From Type-B symbiont of Plautia stali (GTDB lineage: Bacteria > Pseudomonadota > Gammaproteobacteria > Enterobacterales > Enterobacteriaceae), in assembly GCA_001485295.1 (NCBI GenBank), contig BBOA01000006.1, positions 1-64,000 on the forward strand: DNA of 64,000 bases, read 5' to 3'. The notes beneath the pieces were generated by a model. That model saw only the letters and a list, made by a program, of their open reading frames with translations. It searched no databases and was not told the DNA's origin. A program made the position numbers and the translations under genes. Positions 17,662 to 27,211 of this stretch are shown here, one piece after another. Position 1 is the first letter of the stretch, and each line of letters begins with the position of its first letter.

Positions 17662-19030
17662 ATGAGTTATTTAAAAGAAACGGCTGCCTGGGAGGACGGT
17701 ATCTACCAGATAGAGACCTCCGACCCGGTATTGGGCGGGCCAGACGGTATTGCCAACCGACCCGCACGTGAACTGGCGAATCGGACCGCCTGGTTAAAGC
17801 AACAATTAAAAGAGGCCGAAGCGGCGTTGACTGCACATACGCGCTCCCGAAACCACCCGGATGCAAGCTTAAGTGAAAAAGGTTTTGTCAGGCTCAGCAA
17901 TGCTAACCAGAGCAGCAGTGAAACGGAAGCGGCAACCCCCAAAGCGGTAAAAATTGTCAATGACAGGCTGAATGCGGTGGTCGACCATGCCCCTTCCGAT
18001 TTAGATACGCTGAACAAGCTCGCGCAGGCCATCAGCAATAACCCAACATTTTCCGACAGCGTGACGCAACTGTTGAGCCAAAAGCTGGCAAAGAATGAAA
18101 ACGGGGCCGACATCCCGGACAAAGATCAATTTGTGAAAAACCTTGGTTTGCTGGAAACAGAAAATCGGTGGAGTAATAGACAGATTTTTAACACGTTAAT
18201 CAGCGGTGATCTTGACGGCAACGCGGTATCAGCAACAACATTGCAGACGGCGCGAAAGATTAACGGCGTACCCTTTAATGGCTCGGCAGACATTAGTGTC
18301 AATACGCTGGTGTCCCGTGGCCGGGTTCCGGCATTAAGTGGCAACGATCAGGGTACGCCCGGTATTCAGCTGTATGAAGCCTACAACAATGGGTATCCGA
18401 CCCCTTACGGTAATGTCATTCATCTCAAAGGCGCATCGTCTGGCGGGGAGGGTGAATTGCTGATGGGCTGGAGCGGTACCAGTATCACTGGTACTCATGC
18501 ACCGGTTTATATTCGCAGTCGTCGGGATGTGGGGGGTGCCCCCTGGTCTGCCTGGGCGCAGTTTTGCACCGCCAACGAACTGGCGGGTATCCCGTTGCCG
18601 TTCCCGGGCGAAGTTCCCCCTTCTGGGTGGTTGAGATGCAACGGGCAGGGATTTAACACAACAGCCTATCCGGTTTTAGCCTCTTTCTACCCCAGCGGCA
18701 ACCTGCCAGACCTGCGCGGCGAATTTATTCGGGGCTGGGATGATGGAAGGAAGGTTGATACCGGGCGTTCACTTCTCTCGGCGCAGGATGATGCGATGCA
18801 ACCGATAACGGCAAAATGGACTATGGACGATATGGCGGCGGGTGGAGGTATTGATACCCCCCTCCGGGGCCTTATATATCGACAGCGCCGCGAAGGTTAA
18901 TTACGACGCGGCATCAACACGCCACAGAGGTGGCGCACGCGGGGTGTTTGATTCATCGCGACAAACGCGAACCGCTAACGAAACCCGCCCGCGCAACATC
19001 GCCTTTAACTACATTGTGAGAGCAGTATAA
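17662..19030 (+). pseudogene. Phage tail fibre with collar domain, frameshifted
   Basis: The host-recognition fibre. ATG 17662 (GGAG 9 nt upstream) gives MSYLKETAAWEDGIYQIETS, the typical fibre N-terminus. A shaft follows, then a collar domain (FPGEVPPSGWLRCNGQGFN, LPDLRGEFIRGWDDGR). A C-run near 18860 shifts the frame, producing an early stop at 18900. In the other frame the normal C-terminus continues (SGALYIDSAAKVNYDAASTR, then ETRPRNIAFNYIVRAV) to TAA at 19028-19030, overlapping the next ATG. Confidence 0.88.
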
Positions 19031-19668
19031 TGAGCAAATATTCAACAGATATTGAAACTGCCGAATTAGGCGAAGACGGACTCAGCAAAAAGGCTGGCTG
19101 GATCATTGTCTATCATGTCGATGAAGCCACGGGTGAATACTATAGCGCCAGCATGGAATACCTCATGCTGGGCGTAGGCCTCTCCGCCCACAGTTACCCC
19201 GATAAGCCAGAGTTACCCCCTGCCGGCCAGGCACTACGTCGCACGGCGGATGGTAAGTCGTGGGAGCATGTACCCGATTATCGGGGTCAAACCGTTTACA
19301 ACACCGTGACACGGGAAGCATCGACTGTCACGGCGATGGGTGAGCTACCCGAAGAGGTAACGCTACTGGCTCCGGCAACGAAATTTGATACCTGGAACGG
19401 AAAGGAATGGGTAACAGACAAAGCGGCCCAGCACACAGCAGAACTCCAGGAGGCGCAGGAGGAAGCAAAGCAGGAATTAGCGTCACGATTGACCGTTGCG
19501 AATGCGCGAATTCAGCCGCTACAGGATGCGGTAGACCTCGATATGGCCACGGAAGCAGAAAAGGCCCGGCTTATCACGTGGAAAAAATACCGCGTACTGC
19601 TTAACCGTATCGACGTAAGCAAAGCACCGGATATTGAGTGGCCAGAAGCGCCTGATAACAATGCATAG
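19030..19668 (+). CDS. Tail fibre assembly protein (Tfa)
   Basis: The 212-residue Caudo_TAP family chaperone folds the fibre C-terminus. Recognisable are PPAGQALRRTADGKSWEHVPDY and the C-terminal ARIQPLQDAVDLDMATEAEK with LLNRIDVSKAPDIEWPEAP. Start ATG overlaps the fibre stop (TAATG). Intact, although its partner fibre is frameshifted. Confidence 0.9.
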   Translation: MSKYSTDIETAELGEDGLSKKAGWIIVYHVDEATGEYYSASMEYLMLGVGLSAHSYPDKPELPPAGQALRRTADGKSWEHVPDYRGQTVYNTVTREASTVTAMGELPEEVTLLAPATKFDTWNGKEWVTDKAAQHTAELQEAQEEAKQELASRLTVANARIQPLQDAVDLDMATEAEKARLITWKKYRVLLNRIDVSKAPDIEWPEAPDNNA

Positions 19669-19701
19669 GCGCAGCATTATGCCGCCCTCACTACTATATA
19701 G

Positions 19702-19967
19702 TTAAGTGCGTTGGCGCAAATGGAGTGGGAGCTGATTGTTGAACGAACTCAGGCAGGTCTGGCCGCCGCGAAAAGCAGGGGACGTACTGGCGGCAGACCT
19801 TGCGCATTTTCTTTGCACAGCAAGAGCAGGCTAAAAAATTACTTGAGTCCGGCCACAATAGAAAACAGCTGGCATTATTTTATGGCGTTTCATTGACCAG
19901 CATCTACAAATATTGTCCAGTTGATCGGACCACTCGAACAGGCCAAAGTGCCTCCGATAAAAAATGA
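19702..19967 (+). pseudogene. Gin/Pin-type DNA invertase, C-terminal remnant
   Basis: Serine recombinase of the Mu gin type. Only the region from LSALAQMEWELIVERTQAGL onward remains, so the catalytic N-terminus with the active serine is missing. A frameshift near 19800 separates RTGGRP from the helix-turn-helix part (QAKKLLESGHNRKQLALFYG, VSLTSIYKYCP). Invertases of this family flip tail-fibre segments. No second fibre cassette or inversion sites are visible here. Confidence 0.85.
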
Positions 19968-20009
19968 CAGTGTAATTTCGTTGCACTGATGGAAACAAAA
20001 GTAGCCCGT

Positions 20010-20052
20010 CATTTATCGCACGTTCTGGCTTCAGATATCGCACGCCGCATCA
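20010..20052 (-). repeat. Right inverted terminal repeat of the Mu-like prophage
   Basis: Read on the minus strand this starts TGATGCGGCGTGCGATATC and ends ACGTGCGATAAATG. It matches the left end (3723-3765) at 32 of 43 positions without gaps. It lies 43 bp after the gin remnant. Confidence 0.85.
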
Positions 20053-20058
20053 CCAAAA
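20053..20058. repeat. Right copy of the 6-bp target-site duplication CCAAAA
   Basis: CCAAAA follows the right end of the element directly and is identical to 3717-3722. Confidence 0.85.
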
Positions 20059-20356
20059 GCAAGCAAAGCGAGTCGCCCCGATCATATTTAGTGCAAATAG
20101 TTTCACTATATGGAAGCAATGTGAGCTAAAGCTTAGGAAAGGATGTATGCGAGAACGGCGTTACGCTTTTCGCCAAGGCAGAGCACTAGCTGGCGCCAGC
20201 ACGCGGATTGCGGAGCGGCAAGCGGAATACAGGGGAGTTATCGGGATAAAGAAGCTGCCAATACGCAGGCAATTTTCACCGGCGCGATTGCAACGAAGGT
20301 TACCATTTGCGTGTGAGTAGTTTCATCGCTTAGCGCGTTATTATGAAACGCTGCGA
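20059..20356. other. Intergenic DNA between prophage and fis
   Basis: About 300 bp with stops in all frames. No coding sequence or family was recognised. Before the insertion it was probably joined to the upstream region of yhdW. It may hold remnants of the genes that follow fis in relatives. Confidence 0.4.
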
Positions 20357-20386
20357 AAATAAAAACGCCAGCACTCAGGCTGGCGT
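20357..20386 (-). terminator. Rho-independent terminator of fis
   Basis: A perfect 8-bp stem (ACGCCAGC/GCTGGCGT) with a 6-nt loop is followed on the minus strand by TTTTTATTTT. It lies 22 bp after the fis stop. Confidence 0.85.
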
Positions 20387-20408
20387 CATTTACCGCATCA
20401 ACTAAAAA

Positions 20409-20705
20409 TTAGTTCATGCCGTATTTTTTCAGTTTTTTACGCAGAGTACCACGGTTGATACCCATCATCAGCGCAGCACGGGTCTGGTTGCCACGGGTAT
20501 ACTGCATCACCATGTCCAACAGTGGCTGCTCGACTTCAGCCAGTACCAGCTCATAGAGATCATTTACATCCTGACCGTTCAGTTGAGCAAAATAGTTCTT
20601 CAGTGCCTGTTTAACCGAATCACGCAGTGGCTTTTGCGTCACCTGATCCTGTGAGTTAACGGTAGAAACGGTCAGTACATCAGAATTTACGCGTTGTTCG
20701 AACAT
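20409..20705 (-). CDS. fis: DNA-binding nucleoid protein Fis
   Basis: Fis is the growth-phase nucleoid protein that bends DNA and activates rRNA promoters. The 98-residue sequence looks identical to E. coli Fis from memory. It includes the N-terminal beta-hairpin arm and the C-terminal helix-turn-helix ([20 protein letters not shown]). It is the second gene of the dusB-fis operon, 24 nt after the dusB stop. It is intact although dusB is broken. Confidence 0.97.
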
Positions 20706-20729
20706 AGTTCTTTCAGCTCTTTATTTCGT

Positions 20730-21699
20730 TTACGCAAGATTTTTGAAGTATGCCTCCAACGCCTCCAGCTGTTCGCTGGCATCCTCTATGGCGTTGAATG
20801 TGCGCCGAAACTGGTTATTAGGGGCATGTTCCTGCAAATACTAGGAGACATGCTTTCGCGCTATACGGTATCCCCTTGCCTAGACCATAAAAGTCGTGCA
20901 GCTCACGTATATGCGCAACGCGCATACGCTTCACTTCTGCTCTGCCAGCGGCAGCGGCGCAAGTAGCTCCCCAGTGTCCAGTAATGCTGGATTTCCCGGA
21001 AGATCCACGGTCTTCTCCGAGCCGCGCGGGCTACTGTCAGGGCGTCAGCCCCCGTATAGTCAAGCACGGCTCTAGCTTTATGCGGGTCAGTTATGTCGCC
21101 ATTCGCGATAACCGGAATGATGACACTCTGCTTAACTGTCCGAATGCTGTCGTATTCAGCTTCCCCGTTGAACGGGCAGGCACAAGTGCGTCCATGTATC
21201 TCAGGGCCTGAACGCCATAGCGTTCAGCCAATTGGGCAATCTCTACACAGTTACGGTTTTCCGCATCCCAGCTGGTGCGAATCTTCAGCGTAACGGACAC
21301 ATCCACTGCGTTCACCACGGCGGTGAGAATAGACTTTACCAGATCGGAATATTGCAGCAGCGCTGAGCCTGCCATCTTACGATTCACTTTTTTCACCGGG
21401 CAACCCATGTTGATATCGATGATCTGCGCGCCAGACGCCACATTAATGCGCGCGGCGGCCACTATATCGTCAGGATCGCAACTTGCAATATGTACGTCAC
21501 GAATGCCGGGTTCGTCACTGTGCACCATACGCAAACGGGATTTATCGCTGGCCCAGACTTCCGGGTTAGACGACAACATCTCAGAGATCGCTATCCCCGC
21601 GCCGTTCTTAAAACAGAGAGTGCGGAATGGCTTATCGGTGATCCCGGCCATCGGCGAAGCAATGAGTCGATTACGAAGCTGGTGGTGTCCAATGTGCAT
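20730..21699 (-). pseudogene. dusB: tRNA-dihydrouridine synthase B, frameshifted
   Basis: DusB reduces uridine in the tRNA D-loop using FMN. The first 200 codons hold the start [20 protein letters not shown], the FMN-barrel motif and the catalytic-region sequence [20 protein letters not shown]. The frame is lost near 21200 ([10 protein letters not shown] instead of ALTIHGRTRA). Downstream remnants ([56 protein letters not shown]) lie in different frames, with at least one TAG. The gene still spans its full length and precedes fis normally. Confidence 0.92.
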
Positions 21700-21989
21700 T
21701 TAAAGAAGAAGTGACCTGTAACTGTTCGCAAGGCGGCATATATTACGCATTTTTTACTGAAGATGAAAGGCCAAACTTTGAACAATCCGCTGTAAAAAGT
21801 GCGATGAGGCCAGTCAAACAGCGAGCAATTTTTTAAATTTAATTTATATTCAATATATTAAAAAATATGATGAAATTGTGAACAAATTTTTTTTTCAAAA
21901 CAGGCACTGAATCACAACATAAAAAGTATTACAGACGTTAATTAGCCAGAGATATGACGGCTTTCTGGCTGTTAATTGCACAAATATAG
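21700..21989 (-). promoter_or_regulatory. AT-rich upstream region of dusB-fis
   Basis: No gene is present. The stretch 21828-21900 is strongly AT-rich, with long A/T runs. In E. coli the strong, growth-regulated fis promoter lies immediately upstream of dusB, so this segment should hold it (inference). I do not assign exact -10/-35 hexamers. Confidence 0.5.
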
Positions 21990-22475
21990 TTACGCCCAGC
22001 AGGCAACCATCATTATTCGACCATTAGGCAACCATACAATGGCTGCAGGGGGTGATTGTCGCTCAACTTCAGGCGCTTTTCGGAAAATATTGAGCTGGTC
22101 TTGCGACAGCTGCACTAGCTGTTTCATCACCAGCCAGCGCAATTCTTCCGTATAGAGCCACGTCATCAGCGATCTGCTGAAGCTGAAGCGTTGCGCGGGA
22201 AGCCGCGCCAGTATATCAGTTAACGCCGGGTTTTCCGCGCCAAGCTCAAACATCATCGTTACCACCACCAGCTCGCCCGCCGCATTCTGATGCACGAAGT
22301 GCGCTTCAAGCGGAAAGGCACGGTCCTGAATGCGGCTCTTGCTCGGCGCATGAAAATGATATTGCCTGAGATGAAAGGTTCCGCTGTCGAGGAGGAAATC
22401 ATCCTCGTCATCCACCGTCACCTGAAGCGTATGGCCATTGTTGACCAATGTCTCTGCGGCGGTATGAAACTCCAT
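21990..22475 (-). pseudogene. Alpha-class carbonic anhydrase, truncated
   Basis: Periplasmic alpha-carbonic anhydrase hydrates CO2. Visible are the LVNNGHTLQVTVDDEDDFLL segment and the zinc-site region QYHFHAPSKSR with AFPLEAHFVHQN (three His ligands). The N-terminus (signal peptide and about 60 residues) is missing. The active-site loop usually read as SLTTPPCTEG has become SLMTWLYTEE after an apparent in-frame loss. The C-terminus is abnormal (NGRIMMVACWA). The frame is open but the enzyme should be inactive. It is inserted between dusB and prmA, which are adjacent in E. coli. Confidence 0.85.
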
Positions 22476-22598
22476 CTGACTCTAAAAAAATGAAGGGGAT
22501 CGAGTAATGAGCATCGGTTAGTCGGGGAAAGTTTGCGACTGGACAAAGCGGGCACAGAATTGGAGAGCGCCCGCATTTATTGTCAAAGAGCAGAGGGC

Positions 22599-23390
22599 TT
22601 AGCAGCTTACGCTGGCAATGCGGCACCATTCCTCTTTTTCCGGCACCGCATCCAGCTCGAAGCGATCGGCATAGGCTTCGCACACGCCTTCCGCCTAGCT
22701 GACCAGAACGCGCAGCAGACCTGCGAGAATATTGGCCACCACCACGTCAGCCTGCAGGTTTTCCGGTTGCTGACGCGGCAGATAGAGCGACAGGCGATCG
22801 GTCACGCCGTTGCGCTCCGTATTATCGCGGCTGGCTTGGATCACCTGCGGATCGATATTGATGCCGATCGCCTATGCCGCGCCCAGCTTTAGCACGGCGA
22901 TCGCCAGAATGCCGGATGTCGGCTCTGCAGCTGAAATCGATCACCGTTTTGCCCGCCAGATCCAAACCGTCCAGCTAGCTCAGGCAGAGCGAGGGGTCGG
23001 ATGGGTGCCGGTGCTGAAAGTCCGGGATCGAGCATCACGTTGACGGCATTGAGATCCGGCACGTCTCGCCAGCTCGGACAGCTCCACAGCCGCTCGCCGA
23101 AGCGCATCGGATGGAAGTTATCCATCCATTCGCGCTCCCAACCTTTATCTTAGATCTTGTGGTGAAAGTCGGATCCCAGCAGCGGATGCTGGTTCAACTC
23201 TGCGACCACGTCGTCTGTTTCCGCGTCGAACAGGCCGATAACGTCGGTATCCGTCCCACAGGCGGGTTTCGTCCGCCAGCGGCTTATAGACCGGGTTATC
23301 GTGCGTATCCTGGAAGGTCACAGAGACCGCGCTGCTTTTCATCTCGGCGTGCTCGCCGGTGCTGTTAATTTTGATTTGAATCCATGGCAT
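22599..23390 (-). pseudogene. prmA: Ribosomal protein L11 methyltransferase, degraded
   Basis: PrmA trimethylates ribosomal protein L11. The N-terminus [16 protein letters not shown], the block [20 protein letters not shown] with [20 protein letters not shown], and the C-terminus ([11 protein letters not shown]) are recognisable but lie in different frames. An internal deletion near residue 16 and several frameshifts and stops through the SAM-binding domain abolish it. PrmA is dispensable in E. coli. Confidence 0.9.
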
Positions 23391-23401
23391 AGCGTTTCTC
23401 T

Positions 23402-24460
23402 TTATTCCAGCGCAGCATCAGGCGCGCGGCCAAACAGATTACCAACCAGAAAAGCCAGCATACCGGCGATAGCGCCGGCGGCGTTGGCGCGCGCCCAGCA
23501 GAGACCGAGCACCAGCGGCCAGAGGAAAACCGCCTCTAGACTGCCGAACACCAGCAGGTTGAGCTAGTTCACTCTGCTGCGGCGCGATACGCATTGGTCA
23601 GCGTAACGGAGGATTGCAGCAGCTGCGCGTTGATGGTTGACATGATCGCCGCCATCGGCGCGGCGAGAAACACCCCTGCGGCCATCGTTGGCAGCACGAT
23701 GATCATAAGCGTCGGGATGACGCGACCCGTTATCGTCAGATCCGGCAGGATTGGCCGGCCAAGCGCGCCCGCCAGATACTACCATCACGATGGTGCCGAA
23801 GATTATGCCGCGGTGCACTGCTTTGCTGTCTTTATAAGAAATGCAGCGCACGGCGGTATGCGGCAGGCCGATGACGTAGAAACAGACCAGCACCGCGAAA
23901 GGGCTGAGCAAGGTCGGGTTGATCACGTTGCCGATCCCTTCCGGCGACACCAGCTGCGGATCGATAGTGCGCAGTTTGGTCACCGCCGTGCCGAGTTCGC
24001 CCGCCTGATGGATCACGGCGAGCAGCAGCAGAAAAGTGCCAATCAGCATCACCAGCTCCTGCATGCCGTAGAGCACGCTGGCGCGAAAGCCGCTAAAGGC
24101 TGTGTAGAGCGCGATAGTGCCGCCGAAAATCAGCAGACCGGTATCGTAAGAAATGCCCGACGCGGTCTCCAGCAGGCGCGCGCCGCCGATAAACTGCACC
24201 GTCATCGCGCCGATAAAGGCGACTAGCAGGCTCAGGCTCGCCAGAATGGCGAATTTATAGGCTGCGCCGAGGCCGCCGATAAAGAAGCTGGCGCTGATAT
24301 AGGTAATGGTCATCGCCAGCACAAAGCCGCTCATGGAGCGGCTGCCTAGGAAATATTCAGTGAGAAAATTGCCTTGGCGCTGTTTGCGCATGGCAAACAC
24401 CGATAGCCCGGCGATCAGGGGCAGGTAAGCCAGCAGCAGAAGAATGATTTTAGTTTCCAT
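23402..24460 (-). pseudogene. panF: Sodium/pantothenate symporter, degraded
   Basis: PanF imports pantothenate with sodium. The start METKIILLLLAYLPLIAGLS and segments FLTEYFLGSRSMSGFVLAMT and GLPHTAVRCISYKDSKAVHR are typical. About 40 residues are missing in frame after GGLGAAYK. The frame is lost near 23790. A large part of the C-terminal half is deleted, and the last piece (NLLVFGSLEAVFLWPLVLGL) is preceded by a TAG. Expected full length is about 480 residues. Confidence 0.92.
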
Positions 24461-24676
24461 TGTTATCCTCTAGCGGCATATCGCGAAACACCAGACGCAC
24501 CATCAACCAGCACTGCAAGATAAACAGCAGCGGGACGAAAACGCAGGAGAGTTCAAACTAGCGCAGCAGACCGGTCACGCCGCTTTCATCGCCGCCCAGT
24601 CAGGCGGAGATGCTCCAGACGGCCAGATAGGCTAAACGTGAGATAAAGCGCCCAGCGCGCCTCTTTATCTGCGACA
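24450..24676 (-). pseudogene. yhdT: Small inner-membrane protein YhdT, degraded
   Basis: YhdT is an 80-residue membrane protein encoded between accC and panF. Fragments KEARWALYLT, then FELSCVFVPLLFILQCWLMV and FRDMPLEDNNGN match it. A TAG, a TGA (24600 region) and frameshifts interrupt it. Its stop overlaps the panF start, as in E. coli. The original start codon is not evident. Confidence 0.8.
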
Positions 24677-24682
24677 AAAATG

Positions 24683-24706
24683 AAAAAGGCCGGTATCACC
24701 GACCTT
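24683..24706 (-). terminator. Rho-independent terminator after accC
   Basis: A 9-bp stem (AAGGTCGGT/ACCGGCCTT on the minus strand, one wobble pair) with a 3-nt loop and a T-rich tail, 30 bp downstream of accC. It separates accBC from the decayed yhdT-panF. Confidence 0.8.
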
Positions 24707-24735
24707 ACTCTTATTCAGCGCTTTCAGCACTGTGC

Positions 24736-26085
24736 TTATTTATCGTACAGTCCGAGTTTCTTTTCCAGATAGTGGATGTTGGTGCCACCATGCTGGAAGT
24801 GCTCGTCGGACATGATGCGCATCTGCAGCTCAATATTGGTCTTGATGCCGTCCATAATCAGTTCCGCCAGCGCGTTTTTCATGCGCGCAATCGCCACGTC
24901 GCGGGTTTCACCGTAGCAGATTAGCTTACCGATCATAGAATCGTAGTACGGCGGTACGCTGTAGCCGGCGTAAATGTGCGATTCCCAGCGTACGCCAAAG
25001 CCGCCCGGTGCGTGGAAACGGGTGATTTTGCCTGCACTCGGCAGGAAGCTATTGGGATCTTCCGCGTTGATACGGCACTCGACCGCATGACCGCGGATCA
25101 CCGCGTCTTCCTGCTTGATAGAGAGCGACTGACCGGCAGCGATACGCAGCTGCTCTTTGATCAGATCCACGCCGGTTATCATCTCGGTGACCGGATGCTC
25201 AACCTGAATACGGGTGTTCATTTCAATGAAGTAGAACTCGCCGTTTTCGTACAAGAACTCGAAGGTGCCTGCGCCGCGGTAGCCGATTTCGATACAGGCG
25301 TTAGAGCAGCGCTCGCCGATATAGTGACGTAGTTCCGGCGTAATGCCCGGCGCTGGCGCTTCTTCGACCACTTTCTGGTGACGACGCTGTATAGAGCAGT
25401 CGCGCTCGGCCAGATAGATGGCGTTGCCTTGGCCGTCGGCCAGCACCTGAATCTCGATATGACGCGGGTTCTCGAGATACTTTTCCATATAGACCATGTC
25501 GCTGTTGAAAGCCGCTTTGGCTTCCGCTTTCGTCATCTTGATGGACTGCTCAAGCTCTTTGTCGCTGCGCACGACGCGCATGCCGCGACCGCCGCCGCCG
25601 CCGGACGCTTTGATGATGACCGGATAACCGATGCACTTAGCGATCGCGCGGTTCTTCTCCATGTCTTCGGCTAGCGAGCCGTCTGAACCTGGAACGGTCG
25701 GGACGCCTGCTTTCTTCATCGCGGTAATAGCGGAGACTTTGTCGCCCATCAGGCGAATGGTGTCCGCTTTCGGGCCGATAAAGATAAAGCCGGAGCGCTC
25801 AACCTGCTCGGCGAAGTCGGCATTCTCAGAGAGGAAGCCGTAGCCGGGATGGATAGCGACCGCGCCGGTGATCTCGGCGGCGGAGATCAGCGCCGGGATG
25901 TTCAGGTAGCTTTTAACCGACTGCGCCGGGCCGATGCAGACGGTTTCATCCGCCAGCAGCACGTGCTTCAGATCGCGGTCTGCGGTGGAATGCACCGCCA
26001 CGGTCTTGATACCCAGCTCTTTACAGGCGCGGAGAATACGCAGCGCGATTTCACCGCGGTTAGCAATGACAATTTTATCCAGCAT
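24736..26085 (-). CDS. accC: Biotin carboxylase subunit of acetyl-CoA carboxylase
   Basis: AccC carboxylates biotin on AccB using ATP and bicarbonate, the first step of fatty-acid synthesis. The 449-residue length equals E. coli. Visible are [20 protein letters not shown], the Gly-rich ATP loop ([14 protein letters not shown]), [20 protein letters not shown] and [20 protein letters not shown]. Intact and essential. It follows accB after 11 nt in one operon. Confidence 0.97.
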   Translation of the reverse strand: MLDKIVIANRGEIALRILRACKELGIKTVAVHSTADRDLKHVLLADETVCIGPAQSVKSYLNIPALISAAEITGAVAIHPGYGFLSENADFAEQVERSGFIFIGPKADTIRLMGDKVSAITAMKKAGVPTVPGSDGSLAEDMEKNRAIAKCIGYPVIIKASGGGGGRGMRVVRSDKELEQSIKMTKAEAKAAFNSDMVYMEKYLENPRHIEIQVLADGQGNAIYLAERDCSIQRRHQKVVEEAPAPGITPELRHYIGERCSNACIEIGYRGAGTFEFLYENGEFYFIEMNTRIQVEHPVTEMITGVDLIKEQLRIAAGQSLSIKQEDAVIRGHAVECRINAEDPNSFLPSAGKITRFHAPGGFGVRWESHIYAGYSVPPYYDSMIGKLICYGETRDVAIARMKNALAELIMDGIKTNIELQMRIMSDEHFQHGGTNIHYLEKKLGLYDK

Positions 26086-26096
26086 GGTTCGCCTCG

Positions 26097-26516
26097 TTAT
26101 TCGATGACGACCAGCGGCTCGTCAAATTCAACCGGCTGGCCGCTTTCGACCAGAATAGCTTTCACGACGCCAGATTTATCGGCTTCGATCTGGTTCATCA
26201 TCTTCATCGCTTCAACGATGCAGAGGGTGTCGCCAGCGTTCACTTTCTGTCCGATTTCAACAAAGGCTTTCGCATCCGGGCTTGGGGTGCGGTAGAAGGT
26301 GCCGACCATTGGTGAACGCACGATATGGCCGCTGATTTCAGCAGGCTTGGCGGATTCAACGACCGGCGCGGCGTGAGCCTGCTGAATGACTGGATAACCC
26401 ACATTGTCAGGTGTACGGCTGATACGAACGGACTTTTCACCCTCTGAGATTTCCAGCTCAGCGATGCCGGATTCTTCAACCAGTTCGATCAGTTTTTTAA
26501 TTTTACGAATATCCAT
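26097..26516 (-). CDS. accB: Biotin carboxyl carrier protein
   Basis: AccB carries the biotin used by AccC and AccAD. The biotinylation motif [12 protein letters not shown] places biotin on Lys105. The N-terminus [18 protein letters not shown] is conserved. The product has 139 residues against 156 in E. coli, and the difference lies in the Ala/Pro-rich linker, which is about 17 residues shorter. That should be tolerated. Intact. Confidence 0.96.
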   Translation of the reverse strand: MDIRKIKKLIELVEESGIAELEISEGEKSVRISRTPDNVGYPVIQQAHAAPVVESAKPAEISGHIVRSPMVGTFYRTPSPDAKAFVEIGQKVNAGDTLCIVEAMKMMNQIEADKSGVVKAILVESGQPVEFDEPLVVIE

Positions 26517-26537
26517 GAGTGTGGTTCCGTACTCTGT

Positions 26538-26990
26538 TTAATTTGAGTGAGACAGACGTTTTACTGCCGTTTGTAAAGCCCATGAGTAGCCGTCGGTGCC
26601 TAGACCGTAAATCACGCCGACGGATACGTCAGAAAGATAGGAGTGATGACGGAAAGGTTCACGAGCGTGCACGTTTGAGATGTGCACCTCGATAAAGGGA
26701 ATGCTTACCGCCAAAAGGGCATCGCGCAATGCTAAGCTAGTATGCGTAAACGCAGCGGGATTGATGATGATGTAATCCACATTGCCTCTGGCCTCATGAA
26801 TGCGATCGATGAGCTGGAACTCCGCGTTGGACTGCAGGTGGCTTAGTTCCACGTCAAGCTGACTCGCCTGCGCCGTCAGATCGCTGACGATCTGCTGTAG
26901 CGTGGTGTCACCATACTTTTCCGGCTCGCGGGTTCCCAATAAATTGAGGTTGGGACCGTTCAAAAGCAGAATGTGAAATTTATGTGCCAT
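26538..26990 (-). CDS. aroQ: 3-dehydroquinate dehydratase, type II
   Basis: Type II dehydroquinase of the shikimate pathway. The 150-residue product starts [20 protein letters not shown]. It has the catalytic Tyr loop (REPEKYG), the segment [20 protein letters not shown] and the [18 protein letters not shown] region. I chose ATG 26990 to match the family N-terminus. It lies 21 nt before accB and is probably cotranscribed. E. coli has only the unrelated type I enzyme AroD, so this gene is a useful lineage marker. Confidence 0.95.
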   Translation of the reverse strand: MAHKFHILLLNGPNLNLLGTREPEKYGDTTLQQIVSDLTAQASQLDVELSHLQSNAEFQLIDRIHEARGNVDYIIINPAAFTHTSLALRDALLAVSIPFIEVHISNVHAREPFRHHSYLSDVSVGVIYGLGTDGYSWALQTAVKRLSHSN

Positions 26991-27211
26991 CGTGCTGCCA
27001 TCTCCTGTAATCATTGAAGCATCGGTAAAATACTTTGCTATCTTCCGTTTTTCACCCGCCGCGCTGAAAAAGGCGACGCCGCGCGCAATAAAGCCGCGCA
27101 CTATATCCGTTTCGGGGCAATTCGCAGCAAAATACTGGTCTTATCTGCAAAGTTAATCTAGTTTTGCCCGAAGGGCACAACTTTTATCAGAAATCGCGGG
27201 GGGAAGACAAC

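Larger units (their letters stand above)
3723..20052. mobile_element. Mu-like transposable prophage, deletion derivative (16.3 kb)
   Basis: The boundaries come from matching inverted ends starting 5'-TGAT (3723-3765 and 20010-20052) and the flanking 6-bp duplication CCAAAA. Contents are Mu-type: Gam, GemA, Mor, a complete contractile-tail gene set and a Gin-type invertase remnant. Not found are MuA transposase, MuB, repressor/Ner, the C activator, lysis genes, portal, protease or major head genes. The early genes read leftward and the tail genes rightward, meeting at about 7843-7849, where the sheath gene is truncated at its 5' end. With no transposase and several tail genes frameshifted, it is an inert relic. 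Confidence 0.9.

Noticed and set aside
19831-20043. Minus-strand frame starting MRYLKPERAIN, similar to a plus-strand frame at 3732 (MRYLKGKRAIN)
   Set aside because: The similarity is the inverted terminal repeat of the prophage being translated from both ends, not a pair of genes.
7843-20052. Domesticated tail-only particle (R-type tailocin)
   Set aside because: The gene set resembles one, but sheath, tape measure, GpU and fibre are all interrupted and no lysis genes are present, so a working particle is unlikely unless the indels are sequencing errors.
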